Positions 8,383 through 19,302 of a stretch of DNA of 64,000 bases are shown piece by piece. Each line of letters begins with the position of its first letter. Position 1 is the stretch's first letter. The translations under genes and the position numbers were made by a program. The notes under the pieces are model-generated. The model was not told the DNA's origin. It saw only the letters and a program-made list of their open reading frames with translations, and ran no database searches. Source of the stretch: DAIDJM01 sp964250215 (lineage in GTDB: Bacteria > Pseudomonadota > Alphaproteobacteria > Acetobacterales > Acetobacteraceae); assembly GCA_964250215.1 (NCBI GenBank), contig CAXUEX010000001.1, positions 10,898-74,897 of the forward strand. Direction: 5' to 3'.

Positions 8383-9142
8383 CGCGGCCTCGCGTTTGTG
8401 GCGCGCGCGGCGGTGCGGCGCGGGATTGCAGGATGCGGATGGCCTCGCGATAGCCGCCGATTGTGCCCACGTCCACATAGTGCTCGCCGGCCGGCACGCC
8501 GATTGCTTCTCCGCCACTGGCGATCCAGGCGTTGATCAGCGTGCCGAGATATTCGTCGCGCCGACCGCGTGCCTGCCAGAGCCCATGCAAATCATGCAGC
8601 ACGCTTCCGGTCATGCGAATTGCACCCCAAATCCAGCTTGAACGAGGGTGGCGCGTTTTCACTTCGATCTCCTGCACACGACCTTCTGTGTCGGTGATGA
8701 CCGCATCGAACAACTCCGGCCGATTGACCTCGAACAGCAGAAAGGCCAGGCAGTGCTGCGGCAGTTCCGCGAGCGCATTTTCCGGAAACCACACCGTATC
8801 GGGCAGGCCGATCAGCACGGATTCCGTCGCGTGGATCAGCGGCAATGCGCAGAAGATGGCATCGCACAATCCGCTAGCCTGCGATTGCACCACATAGGCC
8901 AGATCCATGCCGGCCACGGAACTGCCGTAATATTGCAGGATGTCGGATTTCCACGGCGAGATCACGAAACAGATTTTCGTGGCGCCTGCAAGGGCCATGC
9001 GGTCGATGAGGTATTCGCTCACGGCGCGTGGGCGTTCGATGCCGTGTTCGTCGATGCGCGAACCAACTGGCAGCAGCTCTTTGGAAAAAGCGAGCGGCTG
9101 AATGCGCATTGCATTGCCAGCGGCCGGCACGATGCCCCACAT
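8360..9142 (-). CDS. Sugar-1-phosphate nucleotidyltransferase
   Basis: 260 aa, member of the NTP_transferase family (RfbA/GlmU N-domain fold). It opens WGIVPAAGNAMRIQPL, a variant of the GXGxRxxPxT nucleotide loop in which G and R are partly altered (AAGNAMRIQPLAFSKELLPVG). The lysine in FSKELLPVG matches the conserved sugar-phosphate-binding PKxLLPV motif. LIGLPDTVWF carries the metal-binding aspartate, and the C-terminus has EHYVDVGTIGGYREA, the usual final DVGTP-like motif. It should activate a hexose 1-phosphate to an NDP-sugar for the glycosyltransferases of the operon. The start shares one base with the stop of the upstream gene (TGATG). Nucleotide and sugar specificity are not determined. 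Confidence 0.85.
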   Translation of the reverse strand: MWGIVPAAGNAMRIQPLAFSKELLPVGSRIDEHGIERPRAVSEYLIDRMALAGATKICFVISPWKSDILQYYGSSVAGMDLAYVVQSQASGLCDAIFCALPLIHATESVLIGLPDTVWFPENALAELPQHCLAFLLFEVNRPELFDAVITDTEGRVQEIEVKTRHPRSSWIWGAIRMTGSVLHDLHGLWQARGRRDEYLGTLINAWIASGGEAIGVPAGEHYVDVGTIGGYREAIRILQSRAAPPRAPQTRGRDGRRATA

Positions 9143-10224
9143 CAGGCGGTCTCCGCCAATTGTGGCGAACGCGCTGCCTGGAAGGCCGCAACCATTTCGG
9201 CCGCGCGGCGTGCAGCCGTGTGCTGCGACAGCACGCGCTCGCGAGCGCGGTTCGCGATCCGGCGCAGTTCGGCATCATCCATTTGGAGCACGGCGAGGGT
9301 GTCGGCGGCGCTGCTTACCGGCAGGATCTCCTCGTTCGGCGTGAAGAATTCGGCGAGGCCCGGCCAGTCGTCGGTGGCAATCGGCACCGCGCAGGCGGCG
9401 GCTTCGAACAGCCGGCCGGAGGGGCACCATCCCATTTCGGCCATCGCGGCGCGCGTGACGTTCAGCGTTATGCGGGACGATGCGTAGAACGCCGGATGTT
9501 CGGACACAGGCAAGTGCCGCACGAAGAAGATGTTGGGTGCCCAGGGAAAATCCGCGGGATATTGCGCGCCGCCGATGGCGAAGCGCAGGCCGGGTTGCAT
9601 TTGCGCAGGCCGCACCAACAGGCGTCGCAGCGCCATTTGGCGGTCGCTTGCATAGGTGCCGAGGTAGGACATTGCCGCTCGATACTGCGGCGCGGGTTGG
9701 CCGGGGCGATGCACATTCGAATCGACCCAGCCGTAAAGCGGCATGGCACGCGGGGCGCCGAGCTTGCGCAGGGCCGGCAGCGCCGGACCGCCTGCATAAC
9801 TCAGGACGATATCGAATCCGGAAAATCCGTCAGGGCCGATGTAGTCCACGCGCTCTCCTGCCTTGAGTCGCGCGAGCGTGACGGGGGTATCGAGATCGTA
9901 GAAGCAGCGTATTCCGGCCCGGGATTCGTGGATGACGCGCGCTGCGGCAAGAGCATCCGGGCAATACGAAGTGACGATGGCTGCGTCGGCCGTATCGGCT
10001 TCGCGGCGCGCTTCCGTTTCGTTCCATTCGCGGTAGAGCGCCAGCCGGCCGCCGCCGGGCAAGGCGAAAAGATCACGGTTTTCGGCATAATACGGGACGT
10101 CGCGTTCAAAGAACGTCACGTGATGGCCTGCCGCATGCAAGGCCCGAATCAGGCCGCGCCATAGGGAAGCGTGGCCGTTGCCCCAGGAGGAGCTGACGGC
10201 CAAGCCGAAGATTACGAGTCTCAT
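9142..10224 (-). CDS. CgeB-like glycosyltransferase
   Basis: 360 aa, GT-B type. The N-terminus MRLVIFGLAVSSSWGNGHAS is followed by LIRALHAAGHHVTFFERDVPYY, as in CgeB/DUF3880-type proteins. The C-terminal donor domain shows NVTRAAMAEMGWCPSGRLFE, then AAACAVPIATDDWPGLAEFF, the family's FEA.acG.....d...gl..f pattern. It is the first gene of the seven-gene run, preceded by an 81-base space after the acetyl-CoA synthetase gene on the same strand. It may therefore have its own promoter there or be read through. It likely transfers sugar in the cytoplasm onto a carrier or protein; the acceptor is unknown. Confidence 0.82.
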   Translation of the reverse strand: MRLVIFGLAVSSSWGNGHASLWRGLIRALHAAGHHVTFFERDVPYYAENRDLFALPGGGRLALYREWNETEARREADTADAAIVTSYCPDALAAARVIHESRAGIRCFYDLDTPVTLARLKAGERVDYIGPDGFSGFDIVLSYAGGPALPALRKLGAPRAMPLYGWVDSNVHRPGQPAPQYRAAMSYLGTYASDRQMALRRLLVRPAQMQPGLRFAIGGAQYPADFPWAPNIFFVRHLPVSEHPAFYASSRITLNVTRAAMAEMGWCPSGRLFEAAACAVPIATDDWPGLAEFFTPNEEILPVSSAADTLAVLQMDDAELRRIANRARERVLSQHTAARRAAEMVAAFQAARSPQLAETA

Positions 10225-10305
10225 GCTGCCTGCATCGCGGGTTCAGCCCTTCCGCGCCGGCCAACGTTTGAAGGTTGCGCGGGTTGCGGGATCGCGGCAG
10301 CGCGA

Positions 10306-12240
<1,935 letters not shown>

Positions 12241-12357
12241 GCGCCCTGCCTCCCAGTTGGCAGCCGAGACTAGCCGGAGTGCGGGCGGAGGGCCAGCATC
12301 GGCCGGATGCCGGGCGCGGCGATGCTGCCGCACCCGGCATTGGGCGGACCCGCTGGT

Positions 12358-13560
12358 TCAGCAGAGCGGCTGCACGCTCTTGAAGTAGTTCAGCAAGGTA
12401 TATTGACCGTCGATGCCGAATGAGGGCTGCTCGCGGTAGAACCAGGAAAAGAAGGTGAGGTCCTGCACAGTATAGACAATGCCGTTCTGCATCTTCACCG
12501 TGCCGAAACTCAGTCCGGTCAGCGGATCGCCGACTTCCAGATTGCTCTGGCAGCCGGTGACCTGGCCGGTATGGCCCCAGGCCGGCGTGGGGTTGTTAAC
12601 AAGCGGATCGTTCACCCATTCGCCCAGTTCGTGGCTCATCACTTCCGAGTTCGGCGGCGTGGAACGCAGATCGAGCAGCACCGAAACGGCGTAGGTCTGG
12701 GTGCCTTTCGGCGTGGCATACGCGTTGTGATAACCGGCCGCGCCACCGAAAACCACGTCATACGAGAGGAAGATCGGCAGCACGCCGGGATTGAGGTATT
12801 TCTTCAGCCCCGGGATCAGCGTGGTTTGCACCAGCTTGTCCCAAGTGTTGAAATCCAGCGTTCCAAGGCCGCCTGGCGCACCCGTGGCACACGTCATGGA
12901 AGAAGCCGGGCCGTTCACCTTGATCGTCACCACCGGTGCCTGGCTCGGCTTGAACACGACGTGGTAATTGGGGTTCGACTTGCCGACATATCCCCAGAAA
13001 TTCGCGCGCTGGAACAGATCCTCATACTGCGAGTTGCCGATCAGCGTCTGGCCGATCGTGAGTTTGATGTTGTTGAACAGCGGCGAGCCGGCGATCAGCG
13101 TTGTGGCGGCGGCTGGCGAGCAGTTCGGCAGCGGGTTCGTGGCATCCAGCGTGCCGTTCGTGAACTCGAAACGCAGCGGCACGATTACGGCTTTCACGGT
13201 GGTGGTGCCGGCGCCTTTGCCGAGCGGGCTCTGGCCAATCATCGTGAAAGTGTAGCTCTTCCCGAGAGAAGTCACCTTGGCCGACCACGACGGAACTTTC
13301 AGCGGTGATTTCGCGACCGCCTCCGCGACCCCGGCATCGTTGGCCGGGCTGTGCGGCGGGTTGGCACTGTGCCAGTGGTCGAGCGGCAAGGTGGCGGGAT
13401 CGGGGCCGGGCGGCAGCGCGGTGTCGATCGCGATCGGCCGTTGCACGTTGGCCGCGCTGGATCCCAGCGCCGGCAGATCGGCAGCCAGGCTGGGCGATGC
13501 AGCGAGGCCAGCTATTCCGGCTACAGTACAAAAAAAGCGTGTGGATGCAGGGGTGCGCAT
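12358..13560 (-). CDS. Secreted protein with HELGE...DP metalloprotease-like motif
   Basis: 400 aa. The ATG with GGAGG six bases upstream starts a clear Sec signal peptide (hydrophobic FFCTVAGIAGLAA, cleavage near SLAADL). The mature part is rich in Gly, Asn and Pro and mostly beta. The most telling stretch is SEVMSHELGEWVNDPL, followed by TPAWGHTGQVTGCQ and LEVGDPLTG. HELGE with a later DP resembles a zinc-binding HExxH-type helix in which the second histidine is replaced. I have seen similar HELxEWxxDP proteins annotated as hypothetical in Proteobacteria and Acidobacteria. Cysteines at NCSPA, MTCATG, TGCQ and the C-terminal PLC could form disulfides. Function unknown; secretion is secure. 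Confidence 0.75.
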   Translation of the reverse strand: MRTPASTRFFCTVAGIAGLAASPSLAADLPALGSSAANVQRPIAIDTALPPGPDPATLPLDHWHSANPPHSPANDAGVAEAVAKSPLKVPSWSAKVTSLGKSYTFTMIGQSPLGKGAGTTTVKAVIVPLRFEFTNGTLDATNPLPNCSPAAATTLIAGSPLFNNIKLTIGQTLIGNSQYEDLFQRANFWGYVGKSNPNYHVVFKPSQAPVVTIKVNGPASSMTCATGAPGGLGTLDFNTWDKLVQTTLIPGLKKYLNPGVLPIFLSYDVVFGGAAGYHNAYATPKGTQTYAVSVLLDLRSTPPNSEVMSHELGEWVNDPLVNNPTPAWGHTGQVTGCQSNLEVGDPLTGLSFGTVKMQNGIVYTVQDLTFFSWFYREQPSFGIDGQYTLLNYFKSVQPLC

Positions 13561-13741
13561 GGAAGCCTCCGGTCGAACGCGGCGCATCCTCCGCGTGGCC
13601 ATCTTCCCGTCAATCGCGACCGGCCGGCACGCATGACGAATTCAGGATTTCGTCAGAATTCTCACGCATTTTGTACAATAGTCACCGGGAAATTGGCAAC
13701 CCAGGGATGTAACGATCACGGGTTGCTCGCGTGAATGGCGG

Positions 13742-16702
13742 TTATCGCGCCCCGTTCGTGGGTTTGGCGGGCATGGCAAGCGCTCGATCCAGTGCCGCGC
13801 GGGTCAGGCGAAAGCCTTGCACAGCGTCGGCGCTTGGGGCTGCGTCGGCGCCGTCCACGGCAATGGCAAGCTTGTCCAGTTGGTCAGATATTGCCGTCAG
13901 ACCTTCGGCGCGCGCCGCGTCGCGCAGCGCCGTCCGGCACTGCACGCGCGCCTGCTCGATTTCGCGCGCGAGCTCGAATTGCGCATCGAGGGCGCCGGGA
14001 GCCAGACGCAGCCGCGGGTCGGGGCGAACCTGCAAATCCTGCGTGTAGGTCTTGCCGTCCACCGTCAGTTTCACCGCATAGCGGCCTGGCGGCACCCATA
14101 CGGGCTGCGGCGGCGGGTCGCCGCCGTGCAGAATTTGCGGCAGCTTCAAACGCAGGTTCCACACGAAGCGATGCGCGCCCGGCGTGGTTTCCAGCCGCGC
14201 CGGCGGCCGCACCCATTCCGGCGCCACCTCCAGCGTCTCGGGATCGATCCGGGGCGCCGGATCGTCGCTGGCGAAATGACGGAGACGCTCGGCGCCCTTG
14301 AAGATGTCGAGCGCTATCGGGCTTTGCGCAGCCGTTGCGAGGCTGTAATCGATCATTGCGCCCTCCGGCGGGTTCGGCGCCGCCGGCTCCTCTTTCGGCA
14401 ACGGCGTGCCGGTGAAATCGGGCGCGTGCACGCGCACGGCGGGGGAAGGCGGGAAAAGTTGCGTGTGAATTGCCGGTGCCGCCACGAGCGACCGGAGTTG
14501 CGCCACGTCGTCCAGCACGTAAAAGCCGCGGCCATGCGTCGCGATCACCAGATCGTCGTCATGCACCGTGATGTCGCGCACGGAGGTGATCGGCAATGCG
14601 TTCTGCAGCTTCTGCCAGTGATCGCCATCGTCGAACGAAACGAAGAAGCCGCGCTCGGTGCCGGTATAGAGTAGGCTGGCCTGGCGGGGATCCTCGCGCA
14701 CCACGTTCGTGCTGTTCGGTCCGTCCTCTTGCGGCAAGCCGTTCACGATCGCCTGCCAATGCGCGCCGCCATCGTGCGTGCGAAACAGGTAGGGCGCCTG
14801 GTCATCCAGCCGGTGACGGTCGACCGCGAGATAGGCTGTATCGGCATTGAAATGCGATGCCTCGATGATGCCGATCTTCGACCATGCGGCGAGGCCGGGC
14901 GGGGTGATTTCTTGCCAGTTTGCGCCATCGTCCCGCGTGCGCCACACGCGCCCGTCATCCGTGCCGGCCCAGATCAGCCCGGGCGAGATCGGCGAGGGTG
15001 CGAGCGCATAGACCACACCGCGCCGCTTGCCGGGACCGTCCACATCGGCGGCCGTTGGCGTATCGAGCGTGGGCGGCACGCCGGGATCGGGGCGGGTGAG
15101 ATCGGGGCTGATCGGCTGCCAATGTTCGCCGCCGTCGCCGGTGCGGAACACGCGCTGATTGGCAAAATACAGCGCATGGTCGCGCGGCCCCCACAGCAGC
15201 GGCAGCGTCCATGTACCGCGATACGCATCAGGGAACGCGAGCGTGGGATCGACGCTGCGCAACTGACCGGAACGCAAATCCAGCTTGTCCACCCGGCCGC
15301 CGAACACGGTCTGGGGATCGTCGGGGTCGGGCGCGATGTTGTCGCTCTCGCCGCCGGCGGCACTTTCGAAGAACTGCATCATGGAAATGCCGTCGAAATT
15401 GTTGCCGCTGCGGCTGGGCACCGCGGCCGCGCCGCTGTCCTGCTGCGCGCCATAAACACGGTAGGGGAACGAATTGTCGGTGATCACATGATAGAACTGG
15501 CCGGTGGGCTGGTTGTACCAGGAACTCCACGTAGTGCCGCCGTTCAGCGATACCATCGCCCCCTGGTCCACGCCGAGCATCCGTCGGTCGGGGTGGCTGG
15601 GGTCGATCCAGAGCGTGTGGAAATCGTCGCCCGTGGGGTCGCCGAGCACCGGCGAGAAATGCGCGCCGGCATCTTGCGAATGTAGCAATATGGTGTCGCA
15701 GACGAAAACCTGATCGGCATCGGCCGGATCGGCGGTGATGCCGGAGAAATACCAGCCGCGTTCGGTGATCCGCTTATCGGCGGAAACGCGGGTCCAGGTC
15801 GCGCCGCGGTCCTCGCTGCGGTAGAGCCCCGCGCCGTTGCCGTCGCGCACGCTGATCAGCGCATAAACGCGATTTGGCCGCGCGGCGCTGGTGGCCAGCC
15901 CGATGCGGCCGGGGTTGGGCGGCAGGCCGTTGCCGGTAAGTTGCTTCCAGGTCCGGCCGCCATCGGTGGATTTATATAGGCCGCTGCCTGGGCCGCTGGA
16001 GGGCGGATACACGCTCCAGGGCGGCCGGCGCGTCTGCCAGAGCGCGGCATAGACCGTGCTGGGGTCGTCGGGCGCCGCGGCAAGGTCGATCGCGCCGGTA
16101 TCGGCATCGCGGAACAGCGTGCGTGTCCAGTGGGCGCCGCCATCCTCGGTGCGGAACACGCCGCGTGCCGGGTTCGGCCCATACGGGTGGCCTAGGGCGG
16201 CAACCAGCACCACGTTGGGGTTGTTGGGGTCGATCAGGATGCGGGCGATCTGCTGCGTGTCGGCGAGGCCGAGCGGCCGCCAATGGTCGCCCGAATCGTC
16301 GCTGCGATACAGGCCGGTGCCCTGGGCGATGTCGGAGCGCATGTCCGCCTCGCCGGTGCCCACATAGAGCGTGGCCGGGGCGGAAGGGGCAACACCCAGC
16401 GCGCCGATCGAGGCCACGGACATGGCATCGAAAACCGGTTGCCAAGTGCGGCCGGCATCGTTCGTGCGCCAAACGCCCCCATTCACCGCCCCGAAGTAGA
16501 AGCGGCGCGGGTCGTCCGGGGTGCCGGCAACGGCCAGCACACGGCCGCCGCGGAACGGGCCGATCGAACGCCAGTGCAGATTGGCCAGCATAGCCGGATC
16601 GACCGGGCCGGCCGCCCCGGCCAGCAAGGCGGCGAGCGCCAGAACAACGGCAGCGGCCACCCGGCCGGCCGCGTCACGATTTTGCAAAGGTTTGGTTTTC
16701 AA
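13742..16702 (-). CDS. Secreted sortilin/VPS10-like Asp-box beta-propeller protein
   Basis: 986 aa. An N-terminal hydrophobic stretch (VAAAVVLALAALLAGAAG) looks like a signal peptide. The body holds at least ten Asp-box/BNR repeats of the S/T-x-D-x-G-x-x-W type: RTNDAGRTWQ, RSDDSGDHWR, RTEDGGAHWT, KSTDGGRTWK, RSEDRGATWT, HSQDAGAHF, RTGDGGEHW, RTRDDGANW, RTHDGGAHW, SFDDGDHW. These build one or two large propellers as in VPS10/sortilin-domain and glycosyl hydrolase BNR proteins. The last 250 residues form a separate domain ending in helices (QFELAREIEQARVQCRTAL). The first possible codon at 16702 is TTG with a poor ribosome site, so the start is uncertain; a GTG 14 codons on is an alternative. 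Ligand unknown. Confidence 0.8.
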   Translation of the reverse strand: MKTKPLQNRDAAGRVAAAVVLALAALLAGAAGPVDPAMLANLHWRSIGPFRGGRVLAVAGTPDDPRRFYFGAVNGGVWRTNDAGRTWQPVFDAMSVASIGALGVAPSAPATLYVGTGEADMRSDIAQGTGLYRSDDSGDHWRPLGLADTQQIARILIDPNNPNVVLVAALGHPYGPNPARGVFRTEDGGAHWTRTLFRDADTGAIDLAAAPDDPSTVYAALWQTRRPPWSVYPPSSGPGSGLYKSTDGGRTWKQLTGNGLPPNPGRIGLATSAARPNRVYALISVRDGNGAGLYRSEDRGATWTRVSADKRITERGWYFSGITADPADADQVFVCDTILLHSQDAGAHFSPVLGDPTGDDFHTLWIDPSHPDRRMLGVDQGAMVSLNGGTTWSSWYNQPTGQFYHVITDNSFPYRVYGAQQDSGAAAVPSRSGNNFDGISMMQFFESAAGGESDNIAPDPDDPQTVFGGRVDKLDLRSGQLRSVDPTLAFPDAYRGTWTLPLLWGPRDHALYFANQRVFRTGDGGEHWQPISPDLTRPDPGVPPTLDTPTAADVDGPGKRRGVVYALAPSPISPGLIWAGTDDGRVWRTRDDGANWQEITPPGLAAWSKIGIIEASHFNADTAYLAVDRHRLDDQAPYLFRTHDGGAHWQAIVNGLPQEDGPNSTNVVREDPRQASLLYTGTERGFFVSFDDGDHWQKLQNALPITSVRDITVHDDDLVIATHGRGFYVLDDVAQLRSLVAAPAIHTQLFPPSPAVRVHAPDFTGTPLPKEEPAAPNPPEGAMIDYSLATAAQSPIALDIFKGAERLRHFASDDPAPRIDPETLEVAPEWVRPPARLETTPGAHRFVWNLRLKLPQILHGGDPPPQPVWVPPGRYAVKLTVDGKTYTQDLQVRPDPRLRLAPGALDAQFELAREIEQARVQCRTALRDAARAEGLTAISDQLDKLAIAVDGADAAPSADAVQGFRLTRAALDRALAMPAKPTNGAR

Positions 16703-16773
16703 TCGGCGGCGTTCCGTCTAACGATTAGGCCCCCGGCTCGCGAGCGAGTCGGCAACATCGGGCGAGGGCATCC

Positions 16774-17136
16774 ATGGCGACGAAGAAAGCAGAAACCGCG
16801 ACCGCGAAGAAGGCCCCGGCCAAGGCCGCGCCGGCCAAGACGGCATCGGCCAGTGCGGGCGCGAAAAAGCCGGCGGCACCAAAGCCGGGGGCGAAGCCGA
16901 ATGCGTTGCAGCAGCCGCTGACGCCTTCCAAGGAGCTGGGGGCCGTGGTGGGCGCGAGCAAGCTTTCGCGCGGCGAGGTGGTGAGCAAGGTGTGGGCGTA
17001 TATCCGCGAGCACAATCTGCAGAACCCGGAGAACAAGCGCGAAATCCTGGCGGATGCCAAGCTGAAGGCGGTTTTCGGCAAGGACCGCGTGACGATGTTC
17101 GAGATGAACAAGCACCTGGCGGCGCATTTGAGTTGA
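16774..17136 (+). CDS. SWIB/MDM2-domain protein with histone H1-like tail
   Basis: 120 aa. Residues 1-45 are a low-complexity Ala/Lys/Pro tail (KKAPAKAAPAKTASA) like the C-tail of histone H1 or bacterial HU-tail proteins. Residues about 50-118 are a SWIB domain: PLTPSKELGAVVGASKLSR, VVSKVWAYIREHNLQNPEN, REILADAKLKAVFG and VTMFEMNKHLAAHL. Bacterial SWIB proteins are small and of unknown role; a nucleoid or DNA-associated function is suggested by the basic tail. The ATG follows GGGCGAGGG. It is divergent from the Asp-box protein and followed after 26 bases by maleylacetoacetate isomerase. Confidence 0.88.
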   Translation: MATKKAETATAKKAPAKAAPAKTASASAGAKKPAAPKPGAKPNALQQPLTPSKELGAVVGASKLSRGEVVSKVWAYIREHNLQNPENKREILADAKLKAVFGKDRVTMFEMNKHLAAHLS

Positions 17137-17162
17137 CGGCGCCCCGCCGGCGGTTCGTCCGG

Positions 17163-17822
17163 ATGCGGCTTTACGGCTATTTCCGGTCCTCCGCTTCGTG
17201 GCGGATACGGATTGTGCTGGCGTTGAAAGGGATCGAAGCGGAGCAGGTGCCGGTGCATCTGCTGCGCGACGGTGGCGAGCAGCACGGCGCGAATTTCGCG
17301 GCGCTCAATCCGCAGCAACTGGTGCCGCTGCTGGTGACAGACGCGGGCCAGGCGATTGGGCAATCGATCGCGATCGCCGAATATTTGGAGGAGACGGCGC
17401 CTCAACCGAAGCTGCTGCCCAGCGATGCCGGCGCGCGCGCCTATGTGCGCGGCGTAATGGACGCTATCGCCTGCGACATACATCCGCTGAACAATCTGCG
17501 CGTGTTGCGCTACCTGGCCGGTCCGCTGGGTCAAGCCGAGCCGGCGCGCGATGCCTGGTATCGCCATTGGGTGGAACGCGGGCTGGCGGCGGTGGAGCGG
17601 GTGGTGCGGCAATCCGGCCGTGCCGGGGCGTTCTGCTGCGGCGATGCGCCGGGGCTGGCGGATGCGTTCCTAGTGCCGCAGCTCGGCAACGCCCGGCGTT
17701 ACGCCTGCGACCTTTCGTCCTGCCCGACGCTGGTGGCAATCGACGGGCGCTGCGCAGCGATCCCCGCTTTCCGGACGGCCCGACCGGAAGCGCAGGCGGA
17801 CGCGGAGCCGCGAGCGGGCTAA
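17163..17822 (+). CDS. maiA: Maleylacetoacetate isomerase (zeta-class GST)
   Basis: 219 aa, standard length. It isomerises maleylacetoacetate to fumarylacetoacetate with glutathione in tyrosine degradation. The start LYGYFRSSASWRIRIVLALK contains the zeta-class SSxSxRVR signature, with the catalytic serine pair. NPQQLVPLLVTDAG holds the cis-proline and QSIAIAEYLEE the glutathione gamma-glutamyl site. The second domain has DIHPLNNLRVLRYL, typical of MaiA. No fumarylacetoacetase or homogentisate dioxygenase is adjacent. The ATG at 17163 is the only one that begins at the thioredoxin fold, though its ribosome site is weak. A related zeta GST with another substrate cannot be excluded. Confidence 0.88.
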   Translation: MRLYGYFRSSASWRIRIVLALKGIEAEQVPVHLLRDGGEQHGANFAALNPQQLVPLLVTDAGQAIGQSIAIAEYLEETAPQPKLLPSDAGARAYVRGVMDAIACDIHPLNNLRVLRYLAGPLGQAEPARDAWYRHWVERGLAAVERVVRQSGRAGAFCCGDAPGLADAFLVPQLGNARRYACDLSSCPTLVAIDGRCAAIPAFRTARPEAQADAEPRAG

Positions 17823-17851
17823 TTTCGGACGCTGCTGTATAAGCGCCGCCG

Positions 17852-19153
17852 ATGTCTGCGCTGCTGGAACTCGCCGTCGTACTGCTGCTGATTCTACTGA
17901 ATGGCGTTTTTGCCATGGCCGAGCTGTCGCTGATCTCGGCTCGGCGGGCGCGGCTCGCGGTGCTGGAACGCAAGCGTGTGCCGGGCGCGATGGTGGCGCG
18001 CGAATTGGCGGAGAACCCACAGCTGTTTCTGCCGACGGTGCAGATCGGCGTGACGCTGGTGAGCATTCTGGCCGGCACGGTGGGCGGCGCGCGGCTGTCG
18101 GCGCACCTGGTGCCCTGGCTTTCGCGGCTGCCCTATGTCGGGCGGGCGGCAGAGGGCCTTTCGCTGACGCTGGTGGTGATCGGCATCACATTCCTGACGC
18201 TGGTGCTGGGCGAGCTTGTGCCGAAGCAGCTCGCGCTGCGGGCGCCGGAGGCGACGGCGACGTGGATGGCGCGGCCGATCCGGCTGCTGGCGCGGCTGAT
18301 GGCGCCGATCGTGTGGTTGCTGGGGCACGCTTCCGACCTTGTGCTGCGGCTGCTGCGGCGGTCCGACCGGACGCGGCAGGCGGTGACCGAGGAAGAGCTG
18401 CGGGCGCTGCTAGCCGAGGGCACGGCGGCCGGCGTGCTGGAAACCGAGGAACGGGACATCATTGAGCGCGTGCTGCGGCTGGCCGACAAGCCGGTGCGCG
18501 CGATCATGACCCCGCGTACGGAACTCGCCTGGATCGACCGCACCGATCCGCGCCGCGACATCGTGCTGGCGCTGAAGGCCGCGCCGCACAGCCGTTTCGT
18601 GGTGGGCGAGGGTTCGGTGGATAACGTGGTGGGCGTGGTGCAGGCGAAAGACCTGCTGGACCGCATCCTGGATGGCAACGATCTTTCGCTGACCGCGGCG
18701 CTGCGCCAGCCGATCGTGGTGCCGGATACAGTGACGGCGCTGGATGCGCTGGAGCGGCTGAAATCCGATCCGCTAGGGCTGGCACTGGTGATCGACGAGT
18801 ACGGAAGTTTCGAGGGCGTTGTGACCGCGGCGGATGTGCTGGAAGCGATCGTGGGCGAGGCGGGCGAACCGGCGCGGCCGGCGGCATCGGGCGCGGAGCC
18901 CGTCGAGGCCGGTCCGTTGCTGCTGGATGGGATGATGCCGGTAGACGAGCTGAAAGCGCGGCTGCTGCTGCCCGATCTTCCGGGCGAGGGCGGCTATCAC
19001 ACATTGGGCGGCTTGCTTCTGGCGCTGCTGCGGCGCGTGCCCATTGCCGGCGACCGGATCGTATTCGGCGGCTGGCTGTTCGAGGTGTTGGAAGTGGATG
19101 GCAGGCGCGTGCAGCGCGCGCGGGCAAGCCGGGAGAAGCTCGCGGGTTCGTGA
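17852..19153 (+). CDS. CNNM/CorC-type membrane protein (DUF21-CBS-CorC_HlyC)
   Basis: 433 aa. Residues 1-185 are a DUF21 transmembrane domain (ELAVVLLLILLNGVFAMAEL, then VQIGVTLVSILAGTVGGA and LTLVVIGITFLTLVLGELVPKQ). Two CBS modules follow: MTPRTELAWIDRTD to VGVVQAKDLLDRI, and LALVIDEYGSFEGVVTAADVLEAI. A C-terminal CorC_HlyC domain (GEGGYHTLGGLLLALLRRVP) ends the protein. This is the YfjD/TlyC/hemolysin-like family, now linked mainly to magnesium or cobalt export across the inner membrane rather than hemolysis. It starts 29 bases after maiA and may be co-transcribed with it. The specific ion is not shown by the sequence. Confidence 0.92.
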   Translation: MSALLELAVVLLLILLNGVFAMAELSLISARRARLAVLERKRVPGAMVARELAENPQLFLPTVQIGVTLVSILAGTVGGARLSAHLVPWLSRLPYVGRAAEGLSLTLVVIGITFLTLVLGELVPKQLALRAPEATATWMARPIRLLARLMAPIVWLLGHASDLVLRLLRRSDRTRQAVTEEELRALLAEGTAAGVLETEERDIIERVLRLADKPVRAIMTPRTELAWIDRTDPRRDIVLALKAAPHSRFVVGEGSVDNVVGVVQAKDLLDRILDGNDLSLTAALRQPIVVPDTVTALDALERLKSDPLGLALVIDEYGSFEGVVTAADVLEAIVGEAGEPARPAASGAEPVEAGPLLLDGMMPVDELKARLLLPDLPGEGGYHTLGGLLLALLRRVPIAGDRIVFGGWLFEVLEVDGRRVQRARASREKLAGS

Positions 19154-19302
19154 TACCGACGGGCAAAAGTGGCAGCGTTCCTGCCTCTTTCGACATGAAG
19201 CGGAGTAGCGGGCGAGCGGCTACGTTCAACCTAAAAGAATTGCTTGTCTCATGGTGCAACCTATGCGTGTATATTGCGCACGACGCATGAAGGGAGCGCG
19301 CT

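Noticed and set aside
13742..16702. Eukaryote-derived sortilin gene by recent transfer
   Set aside because: VPS10/Asp-box proteins are common in bacteria, and base and codon composition match the neighbours.
19240..19275. Promoter for the first DING-like gene (TTGCTT ... TATATT)
   Set aside because: The -10-like TATATT is good, but any -35-like box is 20 to 24 bases away, too far for a confident call.
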